Of a DNA stretch of 11,613 nucleotides, positions 6,956 to 11,613 are shown in pieces (within the stretch, counting starts at the first letter, position 1; each line of letters begins with the position of its first letter). Below the pieces are notes generated by a model. It did no database searches, was not told where the DNA came from, and saw only the letters and a list, made by a program, of their open reading frames with translations. The position numbers and the translations under genes are program-made. Source of the DNA: Bacillota bacterium (GTDB taxonomy: Bacteria > Bacillota > Bacilli > Bacillales > Bacillaceae_J); assembly GCA_023457235.1 (NCBI GenBank), contig JAEWMK010000024.1, positions 1 to 11,613 on the forward strand, written 5' to 3'.

Positions 6956-8443
6956 TTAATATAGGTTTTTCCCTTTCAACCACTTTGCAAGTGCCTCGAT
7001 GTCCTTTGAAAAAATCCGATCGATTATGATAGGAGGAACAACTTCTCTACCCTCAGTATAAAACTTTTTGGTGAGTGGAGACATTTTTTCAATGCCACGA
7101 TATTCAACAGCCTGCATCGCACAAATCATTTCAATTGCCAGTACCCTTCTGACATTTTCAATAATGGTATTGGCGTGACGTGCTCCAATCGTACCCATGC
7201 TGACGTGGTCTTCCTGATTTGCAGATGAAGGGATGGAATCGACACTCGATGGGTGGGCCAGTGTTTTATTTTCGGATACTAAAGAAGCGGCTGTATATTG
7301 CATAATCATCGCTCCAGATTGAAGCCCTGGATCTGGACTTAAGAAGGCTGGCAAATCATTTAATTGCGGATTTACTAATCGTTCTATTCGTCTTTCTGAA
7401 ATACTTGCCAATTCGGCAATGGCAATTTTAAAAAAATCCATCGCGAGCGCGATCGGTTGACCATGGAAGTTTCCACCGGAAATGACTTTTTCACCATTAT
7501 TAAAAATTAGCGGATTATCTGTTGCAGCATTCATTTCAATTTCTAGTTTTTCTTTTACATAGTTTAATGTTTGCCATGTAGCACCATGGACTTGGGGAAT
7601 ACAACGTAGGGAATAGGCATCCTGTACGCGAATTTCTCCTTGGTTCGTCGTGAGCTGGCTGCGGGACAGTATGTGTCGCATACGTTTGGCAACCTCTATT
7701 TGTTCGGGATAACCTCTTGCCTGTTGGATATCTTCATCAAAAGCATCGATAATCCCCCGTAATCCTTCCATTGTAATAGAGGCAATCCATTCAGATTGTA
7801 TTGCTAACCTTTCTCCTTCTATATAATTGACAATGCCCATTGCTGTCATTGCTTGGGTGCCATTAATAAGGGCAAGCCCTTCCTTTGCTTCTAAGGAAAT
7901 CGGTTGAAGCTTTGCCGCCTGTAGGGCGGTTTGAGCTTCAAGCCTCTTACCGCGATAGATAACTTCTCCCTCCCCGATTAGCACAAGTGCTAGATGGGAT
8001 AATGGGGCTAAATCTCCACTTGCACCTAATGAGCCTTGCGAAGGAATAACCGGATGGATACCATGGTTGATAAGATCGAGTAGTGTATCAATAACAATCG
8101 ACCGAACACCTGAATAACCTTTTAAAAGCGCATTGGCTCTTAGAATCAGCATCGCTCGTGAAACAACCTCAGGAAACATTTCACCTACTCCACAGGCATG
8201 GGAATGAATTAAGTTGTGCTGCAAATCTTTAACATGTTCCTTTTGAATTAAAACATCACTAAACTTTCCAAAACCAGTTGTAATTCCATATACTACCTTT
8301 CCTTTTTGTACAATATCCTCAACTGCTTTACGATTTTCAATTACGGCCAGTAAGCTATTTTTCGCAGCGGCAACCTTTTCATTGTCGTATAACAACTGAT
8401 ACATGTCTTTTATCGTTAACGAATTTCCATTTAGAACAATCAA
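6956..8443 (-). CDS. hutH: Histidine ammonia-lyase
   Basis: This 495-residue cytoplasmic enzyme deaminates L-histidine to urocanate, the first step of histidine use. The MIO prosthetic group forms from Ala141-Ser142-Gly143 within GSLGASGDLAPL. Active-site features visible are YGITTGFG at 52-59, the Ser-His pair in IHSHACGVG (His82, typical of histidine rather than tyrosine lyases), Asn194, QDAYSLR at 274-280 (Tyr277, Arg280), GGNFHG at 323-328 and ANQEDHVSMG with Glu411. It is slightly shorter than the usual ~505 residues but complete. The start is TTG 8443, seven bases after a GAGGGTG ribosome binding site, and its N-terminus aligns with Bacillus HutH. No hutP, hutU, hutI, hutG or transporter gene is adjacent, and terminators isolate it on both sides. 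It may be a second copy or a dispersed pathway gene. Confidence 0.93.
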   Translation of the reverse strand: MIVLNGNSLTIKDMYQLLYDNEKVAAAKNSLLAVIENRKAVEDIVQKGKVVYGITTGFGKFSDVLIQKEHVKDLQHNLIHSHACGVGEMFPEVVSRAMLILRANALLKGYSGVRSIVIDTLLDLINHGIHPVIPSQGSLGASGDLAPLSHLALVLIGEGEVIYRGKRLEAQTALQAAKLQPISLEAKEGLALINGTQAMTAMGIVNYIEGERLAIQSEWIASITMEGLRGIIDAFDEDIQQARGYPEQIEVAKRMRHILSRSQLTTNQGEIRVQDAYSLRCIPQVHGATWQTLNYVKEKLEIEMNAATDNPLIFNNGEKVISGGNFHGQPIALAMDFFKIAIAELASISERRIERLVNPQLNDLPAFLSPDPGLQSGAMIMQYTAASLVSENKTLAHPSSVDSIPSSANQEDHVSMGTIGARHANTIIENVRRVLAIEMICAMQAVEYRGIEKMSPLTKKFYTEGREVVPPIIIDRIFSKDIEALAKWLKGKNLY

Positions 8444-8504
8444 GGCTAATCACCCTCTTACCTTAGTAGCTTCCTGAATCCATCTTAGGCCTTGTGGTAA
8501 TAAC

Positions 8505-8510
8505 AGTATA
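8505..8510 (-). promoter_or_regulatory. Possible -10 box for hutH
   Basis: TATACT on the minus strand matches five of six consensus positions and would start transcription about 55 bases before the hutH TTG. The -35 region is poor, which suggests activator dependence or that another promoter is used. Because the terminator of the RidA gene lies upstream, hutH needs a promoter in 8444-8562. Confidence 0.35.
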
Positions 8511-8531
8511 TGAGGGAAATATGTATTCAGA

Positions 8532-8544
8532 CTGATAATATCAG
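8532..8544. promoter_or_regulatory. 13-bp palindrome upstream of hutH
   Basis: CTGATA-A-TATCAG is a perfect inverted repeat lying over or just upstream of the -35 position of the candidate hutH promoter. It is positioned to be an operator, but no matching regulator is known from the window. Confidence 0.4.
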
Positions 8545-8551
8545 ATGTATA

Positions 8552-8589
8552 TTTAAAAGAAAAAACAGGAGAACCACCCTCTCCTGTTT
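8552..8589 (-). terminator. Strong intrinsic terminator after the RidA gene
   Basis: On the minus strand AAACAGGAGA pairs perfectly with TCTCCTGTTT (8589-8580 with 8572-8563) around a seven-base loop, followed by a long T-rich tail. It lies just after the stop codon of the RidA-family gene and separates that operon from hutH. Confidence 0.88.
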
Positions 8590-8594
8590 CCATT

Positions 8595-9077
8595 TTAATC
8601 TTTTAATAATACTATCATATCAGTTTCAACCGCTGCATTTCCCGGTAAGGATGCAACGCCAACTGCACATCTTGCGTGTTTACCTTTTTCTCCAAATAGC
8701 TCTACTAGTAAATCTGATGTGCCATTTATTACATCCGGTACTTTTGTGAATTCTGGGTCACAGTTTACATACCCTGTTATTTTGACAATCTTGTCTATTT
8801 TATTAAAATCTCCTAAGTAGTCTTTTAAAATACATAAATGGTTTAACGTCGTGATTCTAGATGCCTCATACCCTTCTTGTATTGATAGATCTTTCCCAAC
8901 CTTCCCTTTATACAATACTTCACCATTAAATTTACAAGTAATGCCACTCAAATATAAAACCTTTCCAACTTGATTTACAAATAGATAATTGCCAGACGGT
9001 TTTGGGGGATTTGGCAATGATAGTCCTTTGGCATTCAGTATACCTTCAACATCAAAAACTTGTGTTTGTGTATTCAT
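8595..9077 (-). CDS. RidA/YjgF-UK114 family protein, long subgroup
   Basis: This 160-residue protein belongs to the Rid superfamily. It is longer than archetypal RidA (~128) and carries the extended pattern LPNPPKPSGNY (residues 21-31), LYLSG (41-45), VGKDLSIQEGYEASR (60-74), INGTSDLLVELFGE (117-130), HARCAVGVASLPGNAAVE (134-151). Arg136 and Glu151 correspond to the carboxylate-binding Arg and conserved Glu of RidA. Classical RidA hydrolyses reactive enamine/imine intermediates from amino-acid metabolism; the substrate of this longer subgroup is not known to me. ATG 9077 is preceded by AAAGGATGG, which overlaps the stop codon of the preceding small gene 14 bases upstream, so the two are co-expressed. 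It is the last gene of the ferredoxin operon, ahead of a strong terminator. It should not be given the ribonuclease name sometimes used for the family. Confidence 0.88.
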   Translation of the reverse strand: MNTQTQVFDVEGILNAKGLSLPNPPKPSGNYLFVNQVGKVLYLSGITCKFNGEVLYKGKVGKDLSIQEGYEASRITTLNHLCILKDYLGDFNKIDKIVKITGYVNCDPEFTKVPDVINGTSDLLVELFGEKGKHARCAVGVASLPGNAAVETDMIVLLKD

Positions 9078-9091
9078 TTTTCATCCATCCT

Positions 9092-9316
9092 TTATATCGT
9101 TTTATCAGCCATCAATGAAGTATCCATTACTGCCTTCTTAATTGTTTTCTTTAATGTATACTGTACTCTTTTTTTCATCGGCTTATGATCGTAATACATT
9201 TTTACATCAGCTTTTTTTCTACAAAAAGAACAAGTGATTTCCATTGATACTTTCTCAACATGTGGAGTATCCAGTAATTTTAAAGCATATGTAATATGGT
9301 TTTTACATACCCACAT
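9092..9316 (-). CDS. Small CxxH/CxxC putative zinc-binding protein
   Basis: This 74-residue basic protein opens with MWVCKNH (Cys4-x2-His7) and has TCSFC (Cys29-x2-Cys32) about 22 residues later, a spacing suited to one structural zinc. It resembles the short CxxH/CxxC proteins of Bacillus, although the sequence is diverged and the C-terminus is longer and lysine-rich, with an HKPMKKRVQYTLKK stretch that could contact nucleic acid. The start ATG 9316 is preceded by GAGG eight bases upstream. It lies between the ferredoxin gene (70 bp upstream) and the RidA gene (14 bp downstream), so it is almost certainly part of that operon. Function is unknown; roles as an adaptor or small regulator are only guesses. 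Confidence 0.65.
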   Translation of the reverse strand: MWVCKNHITYALKLLDTPHVEKVSMEITCSFCRKKADVKMYYDHKPMKKRVQYTLKKTIKKAVMDTSLMADKTI

Positions 9317-9386
9317 TTACTCCGCCTCATCCCATTAATGATATTTAGGTGACAGACTTTCATCCGCCACCTATAGAAACAAATTT

Positions 9387-9743
9387 TTATACTGAAGCCG
9401 AAGGTGTTACTTCTTTTTCTAACTTATCGGGCTTTCTCTTTTTAACAAAGTTTGTGATTTCTTCAGACCATGATAATGACACATCGCCACCGTTTACGAA
9501 GGTTTGGCAGCCTAATCGATATCCTTGACTTAATAGTTCATCCCCAAGCTTTCTACGTTCTTGTTTCTTTACATTATCTAAAAACTCCGCACCTTCCTCA
9601 ACCTTACAGACACAGCTTCCACAAAGTCCCCCGCCACACCTGTTTGGGAGATCACCATCATATCTTAATGACATTCTAAGAATATTTGAATTTTCAGGTA
9701 CCTCAAAAGTCTTTCCACTCGTTACATAATTAATTTTAGGCAT
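9387..9743 (-). CDS. [2Fe-2S] ferredoxin
   Basis: This 118-residue soluble electron-transfer protein has a plant-type ferredoxin fold. With the start used here, Cys36, Cys41 and Cys44 (CGGGLCGSC) and the distant Cys79 (LGCQ) give the C-x4-C-x2-C...C ligand set; an extra Cys46 follows. A basic C-terminal extension (KKRKPDKLEKEV) is appended. I chose ATG 9743 rather than ATG 9749, because AGGAGG (9757-9752) lies eight bases from the former but only two from the latter. No reductase or oxygenase partner is visible in the window, so the redox partner is unknown. It is the first gene of the ferredoxin-CxxH-RidA unit, under a promoter with a palindrome over the -10. It could supply electrons to a Rieske-type or P450-type oxygenase encoded elsewhere. 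Confidence 0.87.
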   Translation of the reverse strand: MPKINYVTSGKTFEVPENSNILRMSLRYDGDLPNRCGGGLCGSCVCKVEEGAEFLDNVKKQERRKLGDELLSQGYRLGCQTFVNGGDVSLSWSEEITNFVKKRKPDKLEKEVTPSASV

Positions 9744-9767
9744 TTCCATTTCCTCCTCTCATCCTCT

Positions 9768-9784
9768 TGGTATACAATATACCA
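9768..9784. promoter_or_regulatory. 17-bp palindromic operator over the ferredoxin -10 box
   Basis: TGGTATA-CAA-TATACCA is a perfect 7-3-7 inverted repeat that covers the -10 hexamer of the ferredoxin promoter, a place where a bound repressor would block RNA polymerase. The 12-mer TTGGTATACAAT (9767-9778) recurs in the gntR upstream region on the other strand. Its GTATAC core resembles operators of FCD-type GntR regulators, so the neighbouring regulator is the natural candidate. Confidence 0.65.
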
Positions 9785-9804
9785 TATTTTAATTTTTCAG
9801 ACAA
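9776..9804 (-). promoter_or_regulatory. Sigma-A promoter of the ferredoxin operon
   Basis: On the minus strand TTGTCT (9804-9799) is separated by exactly 17 bases from TATATT (9781-9776), which matches five of six consensus positions. Transcription would begin near 9769, giving a leader of about 26 bases. Confidence 0.62.
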
Positions 9805-9863
9805 TACTAAATATACAAAATAATATATTTAATTTAAAAAGAATTGAAAGCATTAGAAAAACA

Positions 9864-9891
9864 CGTAATTTGCCCATGATGGCAAATTACG
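9864..9891. repeat. Perfect 11-bp inverted repeat with 6-base spacer
   Basis: CGTAATTTGCC and its exact complement flank CATGAT. It lies between the gntR terminator and the ferredoxin promoter, about 60 bp upstream of that -35 box. On the minus strand it is followed by TGTTTTT, so it may be a backup terminator; otherwise it could be a large operator. No ORF lies in this 220-bp gap. Confidence 0.6.
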
Positions 9892-9938
9892 ATGTTTTAC
9901 TTATACTATAATCCATAAAATTTTATACTCCTTATAGT

Positions 9939-9972
9939 AAAAAAAATAACAGGTTCAAATGCTAACCTGTTA
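9939..9972 (-). terminator. Intrinsic terminator of gntR
   Basis: On the minus strand TAACAGGTT (9972-9964) pairs with AACCTGTTA (9955-9947) around an eight-base loop and is followed by eight T. The stop codon of gntR forms the first bases of the stem. Confidence 0.85.
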
Positions 9973-10659
9973 CTTTCTTTCTTTTTCCTTACGTTTTTCA
10001 ACGGACGTTATATAAGCTCTCTTTGAATTTTCTATATGGATTTTTGTTAGAGATTCGGCAAGTTCTACTTCTTTATTTCTTAGAGCTTTCATGATTTCCA
10101 AATGCTCTTTCATCGCTTGTTCTTTTCTTCCAGGTGTTTCATAACCCATATTGGCCGACATTTGTATATAATCCGTTAGTCCCGAGAGCATTTCAAATAA
10201 TTTCGGACTTTTTGCAGCATTATATAAAACCATATTCATATCAATATGAATGTTTTCATAATCCTTATGGCTGCTATTAAGAAAGGTTTCTAATTCAGCA
10301 ATTTTCTCATCGAGGATCTTTTGTGTTTTTTCATCCATCCGTTGGGCTGCTAATTTTGCTGCTAATACTTCTAAGGAAGATAAAATATTGAAAACCTCGA
10401 CAACCTCTTCACTAGAAATATTAGAAACAACAACACCCTTTCTCGGCACTGTTTTTACAAATCCTTGAGATTCAAGTCTGAACAATGCTTCACGGATAGG
10501 AGTACGGCTTATATTTAATTGATTAGCTAACTCTCTTTCAATTAATCTGTCACCCGGTTTTAGTTCCCCTTCTAAAATGAGTGATTTTAAATAGATATAA
10601 GCCCGTTCTCGAATCGATAATAAATCATCAGCAACCCATTTTTCATGCAAAGGTTCCAC
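9970..10659 (-). CDS. GntR-family transcriptional regulator, FCD subfamily
   Basis: This 229-residue DNA-binding regulator has an N-terminal winged helix (about residues 15-80, with LIERELANQLNISRTPIREALFRLES at 39-64 as the conserved GntR core) and a C-terminal all-helical FCD ligand domain (about 85-215). FCD domains usually bind a metal through Asp-x3-His plus two later histidines. Here the first pair is replaced by His138 and Asn142, while His186 and His208 remain, so metal or effector binding may differ. The frame begins at GTG 10659. AAGGTGG overlaps that codon, making TTG 10650 (226 residues) a plausible true start. Its likely targets are its own promoter and the downstream ferredoxin operon, judged from the shared GTATAC palindrome. 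The effector is unknown; many relatives respond to carboxylic acids. Confidence 0.87.
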   Translation of the reverse strand: MEPLHEKWVADDLLSIRERAYIYLKSLILEGELKPGDRLIERELANQLNISRTPIREALFRLESQGFVKTVPRKGVVVSNISSEEVVEVFNILSSLEVLAAKLAAQRMDEKTQKILDEKIAELETFLNSSHKDYENIHIDMNMVLYNAAKSPKLFEMLSGLTDYIQMSANMGYETPGRKEQAMKEHLEIMKALRNKEVELAESLTKIHIENSKRAYITSVEKRKEKERK

Positions 10660-10680
10660 CTTCTTTATTTTTATCTATAG

Positions 10681-10705
10681 ATTGTATACCAACAATATTA
10701 CCATA
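10681..10705 (-). promoter_or_regulatory. Candidate autoregulatory operator upstream of gntR
   Basis: ATTGTATACCAA (10681-10692) is the exact reverse complement of the 12-mer found at the ferredoxin promoter. A second TACCATA half-site follows at 10699-10705. The block lies 22-46 bases before the gntR start codon, where transcription should begin, but the -10 and -35 boxes cannot be assigned with confidence. Confidence 0.5.
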
Positions 10706-10727
10706 TACTACCTCTTGATTTCCATAC

Positions 10728-10757
10728 AAAAAAACGACCAAGTTGCAACCTGGCCGT
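10728..10757 (-). terminator. Intrinsic terminator of the CHR transporter operon
   Basis: On the minus strand ACGGCCAGGTT (10757-10747) pairs with AACTTGGTCGT (10744-10734), including two G-U pairs, and a run of seven T follows. It lies about 30 bases after the stop codon of the second CHR gene. Confidence 0.85.
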
Positions 10758-10785
10758 CCCTTTCTTCATACCTCTATACAAGCTT

Positions 10786-11316
10786 TCATGATAGAAAAAT
10801 ACCGCCATAAAACAGACCACAAACAATGACAAGAGCCGGATGGATCTTCAATTTATACATCAATAAAAAGCCAATCAGCGTCACTATTAATAAATGCAAT
10901 ACGCCAATCGTAACAAAGGATGAGCTAAAAAACTGATAAGCTAATACACCTAATAAAATCGCAATGACTGGTTGAACCGCCTTTGTCATTAATGATATTT
11001 GTGGTGAATTTTTAAATAATGTCACAAATTTATACAAAATAATGACTGCAATTGCGGAAGGAAGGATTGTCGCCGCTAAAGCAACAATAGCCCCTAAAAT
11101 TCCGCCTACCTGATAGCCAATATAGCCGCCCATTTTCGTTGCAATCGGCCCTGGTAATACATTGGCGATCGCGAATAAATCTCCAAATTCCTGAAGAGTC
11201 ATCCACCCATAATGATTAACAACCTGATTTTGAATTAATGGGATCGTAGAAGGCCCCCCACCGTAGCCTAATAAATTAGCTATAAAAAAAGCCACAAATA
11301 TATCCCAGTAAATCAT
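10786..11316 (-). CDS. Short-chain CHR (chromate transporter family) protein
   Basis: This 176-residue membrane protein is one half of a split CHR transporter. It carries family hallmarks: LLGYGGGPSTIPLIQ near the N-terminus (15-29), LPGPIATKMGGYIGYQVGG at 54-72 and several long hydrophobic helices to the C-terminus. Characterised CHR proteins export chromate or take up sulfate-like anions, but many genomic members have untested substrates, so the name gives the family, not a proven function. ATG 11316 overlaps the TGA of the upstream partner in an ATGA arrangement, and AAAGGAGAG lies inside the upstream gene, so the two halves are translationally coupled. It is the last gene before a strong terminator. 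Confidence 0.88.
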   Translation of the reverse strand: MIYWDIFVAFFIANLLGYGGGPSTIPLIQNQVVNHYGWMTLQEFGDLFAIANVLPGPIATKMGGYIGYQVGGILGAIVALAATILPSAIAVIILYKFVTLFKNSPQISLMTKAVQPVIAILLGVLAYQFFSSSFVTIGVLHLLIVTLIGFLLMYKLKIHPALVIVCGLFYGGIFLS

Positions 11317-11613
11317 ACGGTTTCTCTCCTTTTTTTAACACTTTCTGCCGGAGAATCAACGTGTGATTTTTGTTTAAAGGTTGCAATTAGAAATGACCCT
11401 AGTAAAAATACCGCAATCACGATTCCCGGATGGATATTTAAAAAGGCCAGTACGATTAATGATACGATTGACAAGACCACATTTATGTTGAGCCCTAATC
11501 CTTTTTTCCCTTTGATGAAGAATTTATAACACATTTCTGCGAGCATCAAAGCAATGATCGGGGCAACGCCTAGAACCATTCCTTTAACAAAAGGTGAATC
11601 TTTATAGGTATAC
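11313..11613 (-). CDS. Short-chain CHR (chromate transporter family) partner, 5' end outside window
   Basis: The frame is open to the right edge; codons before the ATG at 11579 read YTYKDSPFVKG in frame, so that ATG is internal and about half of a ~180-residue protein is missing. The visible ~100 residues (GMVLGVAPIIALMLAEMCYKFF, then INVVLSIVSLIVLAFLNIHPGIVIAVFLLGSFL in several helices) match the C-terminal half of a short CHR subunit, and a charged tail (KKRRETV) follows. It overlaps the next CHR gene by four bases. Split pairs of this kind are thought to work together as a heterodimer. The family call draws support from the clearer downstream partner. Confidence 0.78.
   Translation of the reverse strand, partial: YTYKDSPFVKGMVLGVAPIIALMLAEMCYKFFIKGKKGLGLNINVVLSIVSLIVLAFLNIHPGIVIAVFLLGSFLIATFKQKSHVDSPAESVKKRRETV

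Noticed and set aside
6956..8443. Tyrosine or phenylalanine ammonia-lyase instead of histidine ammonia-lyase
   Set aside because: The selectivity position reads Ser-His, and the QDAYSLR and ANQEDHVSMG blocks match Bacillus HutH.
8510..8749. Plus-strand frame across the RidA terminator
   Set aside because: It reads through a strong hairpin terminator and antisense to the RidA gene.
9346..9373. TAGGTG/CACCTA inverted repeat between the ferredoxin and CxxH genes
   Set aside because: Only six pairs around a 16-base loop and no T run, so it is not a credible terminator; the genes are treated as one operon.
9743..9749. ATG at 9749 as the ferredoxin start
   Set aside because: The AGGAGG site ends only two bases before it, too close for initiation; the in-frame ATG at 9743 has a normal eight-base spacing.
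9844..9857. Possible CcpA cre site TTGAAAGCATTAGA
   Set aside because: It lacks the central CG and has another mismatch at a conserved position, so it is not better than chance in this AT-rich gap.

Overview
The window looks like chromosomal DNA from a Bacillaceae member of the Firmicutes. It is AT-rich, has strong AGGAGG-type ribosome binding sites, uses TTG and GTG starts, and carries U-tailed hairpin terminators. Its proteins resemble Bacillus families: a HAAS membrane protein, DUF4173, a Bacillus-type HutH, a CxxH/CxxC-like mini-protein and split short-chain CHR transporters. No rRNA, tRNA, CRISPR array, insertion sequence or phage gene was seen. The species cannot be named from this sequence.

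Layout. At 2-2620 three plus-strand genes encode the end of a HAAS-domain membrane protein, a DUF4173-like polytopic membrane protein, and a small VOC (glyoxalase-fold) protein with its own candidate promoter. From about 2780 to the right edge every gene is on the minus strand, so it reads from right to left.

Reading in that direction, the right edge holds a translationally coupled pair of short CHR (chromate transporter family) genes, the first cut by the window, ending in a strong terminator. Next is an FCD-type GntR regulator with its own terminator. Then comes a three-gene unit: a [2Fe-2S] ferredoxin, a small CxxH/CxxC protein and a long RidA-family protein, ending in a strong terminator. 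The ferredoxin promoter carries a perfect 17-bp palindrome over its -10 box. A 12-mer from that palindrome recurs in front of gntR, which suggests GntR controls both itself and this unit. A stand-alone hutH (histidine ammonia-lyase) follows, with its own leader and terminator and no other hut gene nearby.

The last transcription unit is nosD-nosL-nosY-nosF, the maturation and copper-delivery set of nitrous oxide reductase. The genes are tightly packed: nosD/nosL and nosY/nosF overlap. The promoter has an Fnr-type palindrome (TGTGA-N6-TCACG) centred 41.5 bp upstream of the start predicted from a TATAGT -10 box, the layout of an oxygen-limitation-activated class II promoter. The reductase gene nosZ is absent from the window, so these accessory genes are either separated from nosZ or serve another copper enzyme. 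A 61-residue single-pass membrane protein follows nosF, with its own terminator.

No wholly new system is evident. The points most worth following are the nosZ-less, Fnr-boxed nosDLYF operon and the putative GntR-controlled ferredoxin/CxxH/RidA unit.
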